From Paenibacillus sp. YYML68 (GTDB lineage: Bacteria > Bacillota > Bacilli > Paenibacillales > NBRC-103111), in contig NZ_BQYI01000001.1 of assembly GCF_027923405.1 (NCBI RefSeq), positions 2,334,501-2,398,500 on the forward strand: a stretch of DNA of 64,000 nt. The letters are read 5' to 3'. This document shows positions 32,832-41,990 of this stretch, piece after piece. The notes below the pieces were generated by a model. The model made no database searches, had not been told where the DNA came from, and was given only the letters and a program-made list of their open reading frames with translations. The stretch's first letter is position 1. Each line of letters starts with the position of its first letter. The position numbers and the translations under genes were made by a program.

Positions 32832-34541
32832 ATGATTCATAATACGAAATGCGAATGCGGTCATCAGAATCCGGTAGCGACGCTGCTGTGCGAGTCGTGC
32901 GGCAAGCCGCTGGAGGATGCGGACGGCACACTGCCGCTGGAGATGAGGTACGACGGCATGGCGCGGCGGTCGCAACGGGAAAACCCCGGTTTGCTGGACC
33001 GGGTGTGGAACTTTTTTTCCTCGGTCAAAATCGCGATAGTCTTGATCGCCATTACGCTGATCGGCTCGGCGATCGGCACGATCTACCCGCAGGAGAACAC
33101 GTTCCTCAACATGGACCCGTCGGTCTATTATAAGGAAACGTACGGAACGAGCGGGCACATCTATTACTTGCTCGGCTTCTCGCATACGTTCGAGTCGTGG
33201 TGGTTCATCACACTGCTGTTCATGATCGGCACGTCGCTCATCGTCTGCAGCCTGGACCGGGTGCTGCCGCTGTATCGGGCGCTGAGCAAGCAGCAGATTC
33301 GCAAGCATCTGCAGTTCATCACCCGGCAGAAGGTGACGTATTCGGGACCAGTCGAGTCGGATGGACAAGCATGGGTGAAGCAGGCGTCGGAGGTGCTGAA
33401 GAAGAAGCGGTACCGCGTTCACGTCGATGCCGAAGGTACAGCCCTGCTCGCGGAGAAATATCGGTTCAGCCGCTGGGGGCCGTACATTAATCATATCGGA
33501 CTGATTATCTTTCTTGCGGCAGTACTGATGCGGAGCATTCCCGGCTGGCATATGGACCAGCATCTGGCGTTCCCGGAGGGGAAGCTGGTGCCGATTCCGG
33601 ACTCGCCGTATTATCTCAAGAATGAGAAGTTCACGCTGGAGCTGTATAGCGAGGACGAGATGACCGACGGCTTCAAGGAGAAGGGCATCGCCGTACCGAA
33701 GGTGTATGAGACGAAGGCGGTGCTGTACGAGTGCAAGGCGGACTGCGACGATCCTTCGAAGGAGCCTGTGCTAGAGGAGGTGCACCGCCAAGACATTATC
33801 GTGAACAAGCCGCTTGATTATGAGGGGCTGCTGGCGTTCCAGTTCGACTATAAGCCGTCGCTCAGGCTCATCTCGGTGAAGCCTTCGCTGCGCAGCGTCG
33901 AGACGGGTGAGGTGTTCGGTACATTCGATTTGTCGATGGACAATCCGAAGGAGCAGTTCAAGCTCGGGCCGTATGAGCTGAAGCTGCAGGCGTACTTCCC
34001 GGAATTCGCGATGGACGCGAAGGGGACGCCGATTACGAAGTCGAACAATCCGGTCATGCCGGCGTTCGTCTTCTTGGTGAAGGGCCCGGACGTAGCGCCA
34101 GAGGGTGAGCCTTTCCTCTATTTCCCAAGACAGATCGATCAGGCGAACTTCCGTCAGGATGAGATCAACGGAGAGCTTGGCCGCAAGCTGGAGCTGTCTG
34201 TCGGCTCGATGCAGGACGTCGCCTTCTCTGAATATATCAGCTATTTGAACATTCGGATCGATCGCGCGATGCCGTACATCTGGGTAGGGACGACAATCTC
34301 GATGATCGGCCTGATTATGGGCTTCTACTGGCATCACCGACGGATCTGGCTGCGCATCGACAATGGCGTACTGGCGCTCGGCGCCCATACGAACAAGAAC
34401 TGGTTCGGTCTTCGTAAGGAAGTGTCCGAGCTGCTCGGTAAGAGCGGCATCGAGATCGATCCGAAGAAGCTGGACAAGGAGCAGACAGAGCAGCTCGAAC
34501 GGATAGAGAACAATGAGGAGAATGAGGTGAAATCGACTTGA
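32832..34541 (+). CDS. resB: Cytochrome c biogenesis protein ResB
   Basis: Part of the system II haem-delivery complex with ResC. The 569-residue protein has an N-terminal zinc-ribbon-like pair (CECGHQNPVATLLCESC) that is unusual in length, then about four helices: VKIAIVLIAITLIGSAIGTIY, WWFITLLFMIGTSLIVCS, INHIGLIIFLAAVLM and, near the end, YIWVGTTISMIGLIMGFYW. The large region between is extracytoplasmic. It ends with a TTGA overlap with resC. The zinc-ribbon start is what I would check against relatives. Confidence 0.93.
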   Translation: MIHNTKCECGHQNPVATLLCESCGKPLEDADGTLPLEMRYDGMARRSQRENPGLLDRVWNFFSSVKIAIVLIAITLIGSAIGTIYPQENTFLNMDPSVYYKETYGTSGHIYYLLGFSHTFESWWFITLLFMIGTSLIVCSLDRVLPLYRALSKQQIRKHLQFITRQKVTYSGPVESDGQAWVKQASEVLKKKRYRVHVDAEGTALLAEKYRFSRWGPYINHIGLIIFLAAVLMRSIPGWHMDQHLAFPEGKLVPIPDSPYYLKNEKFTLELYSEDEMTDGFKEKGIAVPKVYETKAVLYECKADCDDPSKEPVLEEVHRQDIIVNKPLDYEGLLAFQFDYKPSLRLISVKPSLRSVETGEVFGTFDLSMDNPKEQFKLGPYELKLQAYFPEFAMDAKGTPITKSNNPVMPAFVFLVKGPDVAPEGEPFLYFPRQIDQANFRQDEINGELGRKLELSVGSMQDVAFSEYISYLNIRIDRAMPYIWVGTTISMIGLIMGFYWHHRRIWLRIDNGVLALGAHTNKNWFGLRKEVSELLGKSGIEIDPKKLDKEQTEQLERIENNEENEVKST

Positions 34542-35785
34542 GCGGCACGTTCTTATTACTAGCGTTCATTATATATACGGTGGCTATGCTTGGCTTTGTC
34601 ATCGGCGTATCGGGTCGGAGCTCGACGCAGGTCGAAGACCAGGCTGCATACAGTAGGAAGTGGGGGCGGATTGGCTTCGTCATTACGCTGCTGGGCTTCG
34701 GCTGTCATTGTGCATTCTTCTTCCTGCGGTGGGCCGAGGCGGGCCATATACCAACGAGCAACATGTACGAGTTCATGACGTTCCTCGCCATGATGATCGT
34801 GCTGGCGTTCCTCGTCGTGTATCTGATCTACAAGTCGACCGTGCTCGGCGCGTTCGCACTTCCGGTTGCGATCATAATTATTGCATACGCTTCTGTATTT
34901 CCGAAGGAAATTCAGCCGCTTATTCCGGCTCTGCAGAGCTACTGGTTGAAAATCCACGTTACGACCGCAGCTCTCGGTGAAGCGTTCTTCGCGGTCGGCT
35001 TCGCTGCCGGACTGATGTACTTGGTCAAGACGGTTAACTTCAACAGTCGCGAGAAGAGCGACCGCCGCGAGCAACGAGGCGTCGAGTTTACGATGTTCAT
35101 CATGATCGTTATTATCGCCTTCGTCACGGCGATCTTCAGCTTCAACGGAACCGGCTATAAGGCCGTATTCAAGAGCGATGTGACCGTAACCGACGTTAAC
35201 AACGTCGATCAGGTCGTGAAGCAGGAGTCGACGTATGTGCTTCCGCCGATCTTCGGTCCTTACGGCGCAGAGACGGTGTCGATGACGCCTTTCCTCGGCA
35301 TGACCGAGCCGCTACTGGAGGCGCCGTCGTGGATGAAGGGGGCGAATGCTGGCCGCAAGCTGAACACGGTCGTCTGGTCGCTGCTTAGCGGAGCCTTGCT
35401 GTACGGGCTGCTTCGCCTCATCGCACGTAAGCCGCTCGGCGCTGCGCTGCATCCGATGATGAAGGGCGTCGATTCGGACGATGTCGATGAGATCGGCTAC
35501 CGGTCGATCGCGATCGGCTATCCGGTGTTCACGCTCGGGGCGCTCGTCTTCGCGATGATCTGGGCGCATGAGGCGTGGGGTCGCTTCTGGGGCTGGGACC
35601 CGAAGGAGGTATGGGCGCTCATCGTCTGGCTGTTCTACGCCGTGTACCTGCATCTGCGTCTGTCCCGCGGCTGGCAGGGCAAGCGCTCGGCGTGGCTGTC
35701 GGTCATCGGCTTCCTCGTCGTCATGTTCACGCTGATTGGTGTCAATCTCGTTATTGCTGGACTTCATTCGTACGCGGGCGTTTAG
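34538..35785 (+). CDS. resC: Cytochrome c biogenesis protein ResC (CcsA/CcsB family)
   Basis: Haem-handling membrane protein of system II cytochrome c maturation. The 415-residue sequence has about eight helices and the Trp-rich haem motif WGRFWGWDPKEVWALIVW, plus conserved His residues (IKHV-type KIHVTTAALGEAFF and MIWAHEAWG). The TTG start overlaps the resB stop, with GAGGTGA 8 nt upstream. An extracytoplasmic insertion of about 80 residues (near residues 205-270) is longer than in the Bacillus protein as I recall it. Confidence 0.93.
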   Translation: MSGTFLLLAFIIYTVAMLGFVIGVSGRSSTQVEDQAAYSRKWGRIGFVITLLGFGCHCAFFFLRWAEAGHIPTSNMYEFMTFLAMMIVLAFLVVYLIYKSTVLGAFALPVAIIIIAYASVFPKEIQPLIPALQSYWLKIHVTTAALGEAFFAVGFAAGLMYLVKTVNFNSREKSDRREQRGVEFTMFIMIVIIAFVTAIFSFNGTGYKAVFKSDVTVTDVNNVDQVVKQESTYVLPPIFGPYGAETVSMTPFLGMTEPLLEAPSWMKGANAGRKLNTVVWSLLSGALLYGLLRLIARKPLGAALHPMMKGVDSDDVDEIGYRSIAIGYPVFTLGALVFAMIWAHEAWGRFWGWDPKEVWALIVWLFYAVYLHLRLSRGWQGKRSAWLSVIGFLVVMFTLIGVNLVIAGLHSYAGV

Positions 35786-35841
35786 CCCGCGTTTGCTGTA
35801 CAGGTAGCGCTCATTATTCCTAATGGAAGAGGGTCTGTTGT

Positions 35842-36558
35842 ATGAGTGATGTAAAAATGAACATTCTCGTCGTCGACGACGAGGAGCGCATTCGCCGACT
35901 GCTGCGTATGTATCTGGAGAAGGAGAATTACAAGATCGACGAGGCAGAGGACGGCGAGACGGCGCTGCGCAAGGCGCTCGACTTCGATTACGATCTGATT
36001 CTGCTCGATCTGATGCTGCCGGGTATCGACGGCAACGAGGTGTGTCTGCGGCTGCGTCAGGTGAAGGCAACACCGGTTATTATGCTGACAGCCAAGGGCG
36101 AGGAGACGAACCGCGTGCAGGGCTTCGAGGCTGGAGCCGACGATTACGTCGTGAAGCCGTTCAGTCCGCGTGAGGTCATATACCGAGTGAAGGCGATTCT
36201 GCGCCGCTCCTCTGTTACGGCTTACTTGTCCAAGGAGGTCAACTCCAGCAACAACATCGTATTTCCGAACCTCGTGATCGAGCACGACGCGCATCGCGTG
36301 ACGGCGGGCGGACAGGAGGTTGCGCTCACGCCGAAGGAGTACGAGCTGCTGCACTATTTGGCGGTGTCGCCGGATAAGGTGTTCTCCCGCGAGGAGCTGT
36401 TGAAGGACGTGTGGAACTATGAGTTTTTCGGCGATCTGCGCACGGTTGATACCCATGTGAAGCGTCTGCGCGAGAAGCTGAACAAGGTATCGCCGGAAGC
36501 CGCCTCGATGATCACGACCGTATGGGGCGTGGGCTACAAGCTCGAGGTGCCGAAGTAA
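35842..36558 (+). CDS. resD: Response regulator ResD
   Basis: OmpR-type regulator of aerobic and anaerobic respiration genes. The receiver domain (residues 1-120) has acidic residues D12/D13, phosphoacceptor D56 in LLDLMLPG and K105 in VVKPFSPRE. The winged-helix DNA-binding domain (about 140-238) contains LTPKEYELLHYLAVSPDKVF and DTHVKRLREKL. 238 residues. It follows resC after a 56-nt gap and precedes resE directly, matching the res operon. Confidence 0.94.
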   Translation: MSDVKMNILVVDDEERIRRLLRMYLEKENYKIDEAEDGETALRKALDFDYDLILLDLMLPGIDGNEVCLRLRQVKATPVIMLTAKGEETNRVQGFEAGADDYVVKPFSPREVIYRVKAILRRSSVTAYLSKEVNSSNNIVFPNLVIEHDAHRVTAGGQEVALTPKEYELLHYLAVSPDKVFSREELLKDVWNYEFFGDLRTVDTHVKRLREKLNKVSPEAASMITTVWGVGYKLEVPK

Positions 36559-36559
36559 C

Positions 36560-38413
36560 GTGTTTATATTCAAAAGCATCGTCGGCAAGCTGTGGCTGAC
36601 GATTATTGGACTTGTCGTCGTCGTACTTCTAACACTTAGCGTATTCTTGTTCAACTATATCGAAACGTCATTCCCGCGCTCGAAGGATCAGGTCGAGACG
36701 CTGACCCGGCTCGCAGCGAAGGTCGCGAGTGAAATATCGCTGCACAAGGAAGAGCGGCGCTACCTGCAGGTCGTCAATGAGCTGATGGAGGCGCAGGGCG
36801 CTAGCGTCCTTGTCGTAGGGAAGGATTACTCCCAGGAGATGATGTCCGGCGCTGTCGTCTCGGGTGGCGCTATCTCGCACAGTGTGCCGTTCGAGGAGTT
36901 TTTCACAAGAGAGGAACTGTTGAACGTATTCAGTGGCAGCACGATCGACAATCGGACGCTGACACCCCGAGTCGGTCTGCCGCCGAATAATACATATACG
37001 GCCGTTGCCGTGCCGATTATGGACGCTTCCATGTCGAGTGTGAACGGTGCACTCATTATGTACCAGCTGACGCAATCGTCCGAGGAGACACAGGACTACG
37101 TGAAGAAGCTGTTCGTCGTCGTTGGCGTGTGCGGCTTCCTCATGACGACGTTCTTCGCCTTCTTCCTGCTGAGCCGCATTACGAAGCCGCTGCAGCACTT
37201 GAAGACGGCAGCTGACCTTATCTCTGAGGGTGAATACGGCAGTCGGGTGCCGATCCAGTCATCGGATGAGATCGGACAGCTGGCCCGCACGTTCAATCAT
37301 ATGGGAGAGCAGCTGGAGGATACGATCCAAGCGCTCAGTCATGAGAAGGAGCATCTCGCGAGCGTCCTGCGCAGTATGGCCGATGCGGTCGTCACCTTCG
37401 ATGCAGAAGGGGATGTCATTCTGACTAATCCGCAGGGTGAGCGTATTATTCGGGATTGGAACGAGCTCGAGTGGCTCGGACATAGTGGAGGACCCGAAGG
37501 TGCTGAGGCGTCCGGCCCGATGACGGGCTGGAGCCGCATTCCAGAGCCGATCCGACCCCTCTTCGAGGAGATTATACGTCGACCGAAGGAGCTCACCTCC
37601 AAGCTTCATGTCAAGAGCGAGGTGTGGTCCGTCGTCATGGCGCCGCTCTACTCGCAGGATCTCGTACGAGGCGTCGTCGCTGTAATGCGTAACGTCACCG
37701 AGGAGTATCGGCTCGACAAGCTGCGCAAGGATTTCGTCGCGAACGTCTCGCACGAGCTGCGCACACCGCTGTCGATGCTGCAGGGCTACAGCGAGGCACT
37801 CATCGACGACATCGCTGGATCGCCGGAGGAGCGGCAGGAGCTGGCGCAGGTCATCTATGACGAGTCACTGCGAATGGGGCGTCTCGTGCACGATCTGCTC
37901 GATCTGGCCAAGATGGAGACGGGGAATCTGGAGCTGCATCTTCGTGAGCTCGACGTACACACCTTCATGAAGCGAATGCACCGCAAATTTGCTGTACTGT
38001 CCAAGGAGAAGGGCATTCAGATGTCGTATGACCTCGATAACGTGCCACTTAAGCTCGAGAAGGCGGATGAGGATCGACTGGAGCAGGTGATGACGAATCT
38101 GCTCGATAATGCGATTCGCCATACACCAGCGGACGCGCACATCCGAATACGCGCAACGAGCACGCTGCTGCGCGGTGAGAAGGCCGTTCTAATCGAGGTT
38201 AGCGACGAGGGAGACGGTATCCCGGCCCAAGATCTGCCGTTCATCTTCGAACGCTTCTACAAGGCGGACAAAGCCCGTACACGCGGTTCCTCAGGCGGAA
38301 CAGGGCTAGGGCTCTCGATCGTCAAGAACATCGTAGAAGCGCACCGCGGCGTCGTACAAGCGCGAAGCTTGCCCGGACAAGGTACGACATTTTCTATCAC
38401 GCTTCCTTGTTAA
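36560..38413 (+). CDS. resE: Sensor histidine kinase ResE
   Basis: Membrane kinase that phosphorylates ResD in response to redox or oxygen state. Two helices (about 9-31 and 177-199) enclose an extracellular sensor region. HAMP (about 200-255), a PAS-like domain (about 265-375), HisKA with NVSHELRTP (phosphoacceptor H398) and HATPase with DNAIRHTPADAH, DEGDGIPAQDLPFIFERFY and GGTGLGLSIVKNIVE follow. 617 residues. It starts with GTG 1 nt after the resD stop, so translation is coupled. Confidence 0.94.
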   Translation: MFIFKSIVGKLWLTIIGLVVVVLLTLSVFLFNYIETSFPRSKDQVETLTRLAAKVASEISLHKEERRYLQVVNELMEAQGASVLVVGKDYSQEMMSGAVVSGGAISHSVPFEEFFTREELLNVFSGSTIDNRTLTPRVGLPPNNTYTAVAVPIMDASMSSVNGALIMYQLTQSSEETQDYVKKLFVVVGVCGFLMTTFFAFFLLSRITKPLQHLKTAADLISEGEYGSRVPIQSSDEIGQLARTFNHMGEQLEDTIQALSHEKEHLASVLRSMADAVVTFDAEGDVILTNPQGERIIRDWNELEWLGHSGGPEGAEASGPMTGWSRIPEPIRPLFEEIIRRPKELTSKLHVKSEVWSVVMAPLYSQDLVRGVVAVMRNVTEEYRLDKLRKDFVANVSHELRTPLSMLQGYSEALIDDIAGSPEERQELAQVIYDESLRMGRLVHDLLDLAKMETGNLELHLRELDVHTFMKRMHRKFAVLSKEKGIQMSYDLDNVPLKLEKADEDRLEQVMTNLLDNAIRHTPADAHIRIRATSTLLRGEKAVLIEVSDEGDGIPAQDLPFIFERFYKADKARTRGSSGGTGLGLSIVKNIVEAHRGVVQARSLPGQGTTFSITLPC

Positions 38414-38430
38414 ATACTATGGATTAAACA

Positions 38431-38463
38431 AAACCCTCGCCGATTCGATACCGGCGAGGGTTT
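38431..38463. terminator. Bidirectional terminator between resE and serA
   Basis: AAACCCTCGCCG and CGGCGAGGGTTT form a perfect 12-bp stem with a 9-nt loop. T-rich tails on both strands let it serve the converging resE and serA transcripts. Confidence 0.85.
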
Positions 38464-38529
38464 GTTTGCTGTTGAATCTTATCCTTAATTCTTGTTGTTC
38501 GTGGAACAAGTTCGTTGTTAGCTTGTTGC

Positions 38530-40113
38530 TTACAGTGACAGCTCGCGAACGTGTGTTAGCTCTGGAAGCTCGACCAGCTGATCAAGCACGTTCTGCGGCG
38601 TGTTCTTGTCTGTCGTCAAGATCATGATTGCGGAGCCGCCGATTACTTTACGTCCAACCTGCATCGAAGCGATGTTGACATCGTTGCTGCCGAGCAGCGT
38701 TCCGACCTTACCGATGATGCCCGGCTTGTCGTTATGGGAGATGAGCAGGATGTTGCCGTTAGGCGCGATATCTACAGGGTACTGGTCGATCTGGACGATG
38801 CGTTCGCCATAGCCGGACAGCAGTGTGCCTGCCAGCGTGCGCTCTTCGTTCTTCGTCTTCAGTGTCACGGAGACGAGATTCGTGAACGACTTCGATACCG
38901 ACGACTTCTGTACGACGACGTTCACTTCACGCGTCTTCGCTAGATGCATTGCGTTGACTACGTTGACGCCTTCGAGCTGGTGTTGAAGCACGCCCTTCAC
39001 GATGTAACGGGTAAGCGGCGACGTATCGACATCCGTCAAGTCACCGGAGTAGCTGATCGAAATCTCGCTTACTGCGCCCTCGATCGTCTGGCCAAGGAAT
39101 ACGCCGAGCTTCTCGCCGAGGTTGAAGTATGGCTGGAGCGCATTCAGCACGTCAGCCGGTACCGGAGGCATGTTGACCGCGTTCTTGAACGGTACTTCAC
39201 GGAGAATGTTGAGCACCTGCTCCGATACGTCAATCGCTACGTTCTCCTGGGCTTCGATCGTGGAAGCGCCGAGGTGAGGCGTGACGATGATCTTCGGATT
39301 GTTCAGGAACGGATGGTCTGCTGCTGGCGGCTCGGATTCGAATACGTCGAACGCAGCGCCGGCCACTGTGCCAGCCTGGATCGCCTCTACAAGAGCCATC
39401 TCGTCAATGATACCGCCGCGGGCACAGTTCACGATGCGAGCGCCCTTCTTCATAATTTCGAACTGCTTGCTGCTGATCATATGTCTCGTTTCGTTCGTGA
39501 GCGGAGTATGAACCGTAATGAAGTCCGAATTGGCACAAATATAATCAACCGTACCGAGCTTCACGCCAATCTTCTCTGCGCGCTCTTCAGTAAGGAATGG
39601 GTCGTAGCCGAGCACCTCCATGCCGAATACCTTCGCGCGTCTAGCTACCTCGCTGCCGATTCGGCCCATGCCGAGAATACCGAGCGTCTTGTTGCGAAGC
39701 TCAACGCCGACGAACGTCTTGCGATCCCATTCGCCGCCGACTGTCTTCTTATATGCTTGAGGGATGGAGCGGGCGATCGACATCATCATCGCAAATGTAA
39801 GCTCGCATGTCGCAATGGTGTTGCCATCCGGAGCATTGATAACGACGATACCGGCCTTCGTTGCTGCTTCCAGATCGATGTTGTCAACGCCTACGCCTGC
39901 GCGGCCTACGACCTTCAGGCGGCTGCCCGCGTTCATGATGCGCTCCGTTACCTTAGTGGCGGAGCGTACGAGAAGGGCGTCATACTCGGTGATGATGGCG
40001 ACAAGCTCATCCTCGGACAAGCCGTTCTTCTTGTCCACCTCAACATCCTGTGCATCGTACAACAGCTGAATCCCCATGTCGCTGATTCCATCCATGACTA
40101 ACACTTTAAACAT
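38530..40113 (-). CDS. serA: D-3-phosphoglycerate dehydrogenase
   Basis: First committed step of serine synthesis: oxidation of 3-phosphoglycerate with NAD. The catalytic and NAD domains include GRAGVGVDNID, the Rossmann GILGMGRIGSEVARRA, NCARGGIIDE and PHLGASTIEAQ with the catalytic His. An intervening domain (about 310-445) and a C-terminal ACT domain (LLISHNDKPGIIGKVGTLLG) follow, giving 527 residues, the long SerA form with serine feedback potential. ATG 40113 follows GGAGGG; the longer frame extends into the leader. It is preceded by a T-box leader. Confidence 0.95.
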   Translation of the reverse strand: MFKVLVMDGISDMGIQLLYDAQDVEVDKKNGLSEDELVAIITEYDALLVRSATKVTERIMNAGSRLKVVGRAGVGVDNIDLEAATKAGIVVINAPDGNTIATCELTFAMMMSIARSIPQAYKKTVGGEWDRKTFVGVELRNKTLGILGMGRIGSEVARRAKVFGMEVLGYDPFLTEERAEKIGVKLGTVDYICANSDFITVHTPLTNETRHMISSKQFEIMKKGARIVNCARGGIIDEMALVEAIQAGTVAGAAFDVFESEPPAADHPFLNNPKIIVTPHLGASTIEAQENVAIDVSEQVLNILREVPFKNAVNMPPVPADVLNALQPYFNLGEKLGVFLGQTIEGAVSEISISYSGDLTDVDTSPLTRYIVKGVLQHQLEGVNVVNAMHLAKTREVNVVVQKSSVSKSFTNLVSVTLKTKNEERTLAGTLLSGYGERIVQIDQYPVDIAPNGNILLISHNDKPGIIGKVGTLLGSNDVNIASMQVGRKVIGGSAIMILTTDKNTPQNVLDQLVELPELTHVRELSL

Positions 40114-40146
40114 TACATTTCCCTCCATTATCTTTTTATACAAACC

Positions 40147-40400
40147 AAAAACTCCTCATCCCGATACGTCTAGCGTATACAAGGGACGAGGAGCTGATTC
40201 ATCTCGTGGTACCACCCTAATTCGCTACACGTTCGCACGCGCAGCCTCGGACAGTCTGTTGTTCGACAGACCTGGAAGGGTAACGGCTTCTAACCGGCTG
40301 CAACTACTGGAAGCTTCGAGGCAGCAACTCTGGAGTGCTCCGCATGACGATCGCGTCCGGTTTCCACCACCCACCGGCTCTCTGTGCGCTTTCGTATAAT
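40147..40400 (-). ncRNA. T-box leader of serA, probably reading tRNA-Ser
   Basis: On the minus strand the invariant T-box AGGGTGGTACCACG (40205-40218) is followed by the terminator CTCCTCGTCCC…GGGATGAGGAG plus T-run (40147-40193). Stem I elements AGAGAGCCGGTGGGTGGTGG and AAACCGG are also visible. In the specifier region GGAGCACTCCAGAGTTGC both plausible triplets, AGC and TCC, are serine codons, which fits control of serA by uncharged tRNA-Ser. Confidence 0.93.
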
Positions 40401-40529
40401 GCTTGGCTCCGTCATCGTTTTGTGTCAAATATGCTCGTAAATTTGCCCCTAGCTTACCATGCCAAAATCAGGCTTGTCAAGAAGTAAATGCACATCTCCG
40501 GCCGATATCCGCGACTGCCCTCAGCATGG

Positions 40530-40558
40530 TTGCCTCGGCCGTACGGAGGCGGTACAAT
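40530..40558 (+). promoter_or_regulatory. Promoter candidate for the rhodanese gene
   Basis: TTGCCT (40530-40535), a 17-bp spacer and TACAAT (40553-40558), 36 nt before the ATG. Confidence 0.5.
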
Positions 40559-40594
40559 GTGGGCATTATACGTGACGCAGAAGGGGGTACATAC

Positions 40595-40918
40595 ATGTCA
40601 TTCGACCGAATTGGTCCAGACGCTTACAAGCGCAAGCGTGATCGTGGAGAGCTCGAAGGGACGCTAACGATCGATGTCCGCGAGCAGATGGAGTGGGACT
40701 ATTACCATTGGGAAGGAATGGAGCTCGTGCCAATGATGACGATCCCGCAGAAGCTGGACGAGCTGCCGCGGGACAAGCCACTGTACATCGTCTGCGCTCA
40801 TGGGGTGCGCAGCGCCAACGTCTGTCATTATTTGAGCCAGCACGGCTTCGATAACGTCGTCAACGTCGAAGGCGGCATGGCCGCGCTCGCTGCGTTAGAC
40901 GGTGTGCATTACGACTGA
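40595..40918 (+). CDS. Rhodanese-like sulfurtransferase
   Basis: Single-domain rhodanese (107 residues) that could carry persulfide sulfur in the cytoplasm. The active loop is CAHGVRS with catalytic C67; the N-terminal TIDVRE and C-terminal VVNVEGGMAAL are standard. The preceding GYGH-like region EWDYYHWEGMELVPM replaces the more usual EYEAGHIPGA. AAGGGGG lies before the ATG; longer frames run through the serA T-box region and are not domain sequence. Partner or substrate unknown. Confidence 0.88.
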   Translation: MSFDRIGPDAYKRKRDRGELEGTLTIDVREQMEWDYYHWEGMELVPMMTIPQKLDELPRDKPLYIVCAHGVRSANVCHYLSQHGFDNVVNVEGGMAALAALDGVHYD

Positions 40919-40953
40919 CCATCGTATGAAGCATCATGCACGCTGCAACAGTG

Positions 40954-40988
40954 AAGCCGCGCTACCTGCATATACAGGTGCGCGGCTT
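40954..40988. terminator. Hairpin between converging genes
   Basis: AAGCCGCGC-TACCTG and CAGGT-GCGCGGCTT form a strong stem between the rhodanese gene and the minus-strand gene that ends at 41010. U-tails are poor on both sides. Confidence 0.6.
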
Positions 40989-41009
40989 ATTGTCGCATCA
41001 ACGTCAGAG

Positions 41010-41915
41010 TTAGAAGAAAGGAAGCTGCGGAAGCGTCTGACCGTTGTAATATTTATTTTTCAGCCGCTGGAAATCACCGGATCGCACCGCATCCGTGGCA
41101 ATCAGCGTGTTGACAATTTGCGGGACATTGGTCAAATTCATGTTCTTCGCCTGTCCGCTTGCGATCAGATCGTCGACGCGTGCGCTCATGTCCTGCGGCG
41201 TATACGCAGGGAAGATGGCGCTGCCAGCGAACAGGTTGGCAATGTACGCATTTTTCATATTCAGCGTAAGCGCGTTCCAATCTTTAATGGCAAGCGTCGC
41301 CGTCACATCGATCGACTTGAATTGTGGACTGACCGTCTCATACCACTTGAGCATCGCATCATAATACTGCTTCTCAGCTAGCAGCGCGAAGTTGCGCGCC
41401 TCCGACAAGTAGGCGTCCGACTGAAATTGACTGACAAGCTCATAGCCCGGCATCGCATTCGCCTTGGAGGTGAACGTGCGAAGCGCCTCGCTGGTCAGCT
41501 TCAAGCTTCTCATATAATTTTGCTGCGATTCCTTCAAGAGAGGGGAGGAGTCCGGCGCAGCCTTTTGCGACAGCGTGTCGTATACCTCTTGTGATTGCTT
41601 GGCCAGATCCTTCACAATTAATGAGGCGTCTGCCGACTGATTCGCCTGCAGCGTGTCGAGCTTGTCGAACCAAGCTTTGTGAAATTCCCTGTACGGCTGA
41701 TAAATGGTATGATAGAAGGAGACCAAGTATTGTTGATGGTAGGCGGTAAGACCGTTGTTCTCCGCCTTCTTCTCAACGAGCAGCTCCTCATACTTGGCCG
41801 CGGCGCGTTCCTGTCCGAGTCTTAAGCCGTAGAAGAAGGCGCCCAGCGCTACGACGAGCATGAAGATGAATGTTATAGCGAACACGTAGTCGGTTCGATT
41901 TAACCGTTTTTCCAT
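41010..41915 (-). CDS. Uncharacterised single-pass membrane protein
   Basis: A 301-residue protein with one N-terminal helix (VFAITFIFMLVVALGAFFYGL, about 12-32) and a long, mostly helical extracytoplasmic part containing QVYDTLSQKAAP, LKLTSEALRTF and WYETVSPQFKS. I recognise no enzyme motif; a conserved Paenibacillus surface protein is the best description. ATG 41915 has GAGGTG upstream; TTG 41921 would add two residues. It is transcribed divergently from the CPBP-family gene. Confidence 0.65.
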   Translation of the reverse strand: MEKRLNRTDYVFAITFIFMLVVALGAFFYGLRLGQERAAAKYEELLVEKKAENNGLTAYHQQYLVSFYHTIYQPYREFHKAWFDKLDTLQANQSADASLIVKDLAKQSQEVYDTLSQKAAPDSSPLLKESQQNYMRSLKLTSEALRTFTSKANAMPGYELVSQFQSDAYLSEARNFALLAEKQYYDAMLKWYETVSPQFKSIDVTATLAIKDWNALTLNMKNAYIANLFAGSAIFPAYTPQDMSARVDDLIASGQAKNMNLTNVPQIVNTLIATDAVRSGDFQRLKNKYYNGQTLPQLPFF

Positions 41916-41990
41916 GAGCAAGGCACCTCGCGAAACGTTATAATTTATGCATCCTAAGTATAGGTGAATATGTCGAAAAAGGGAATCGTC

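Noticed and set aside
38944-40101. 385-codon plus-strand frame opposite serA
   Set aside because: Antisense to a clear dehydrogenase with complete motifs; the product is compositionally odd and has no start signal.
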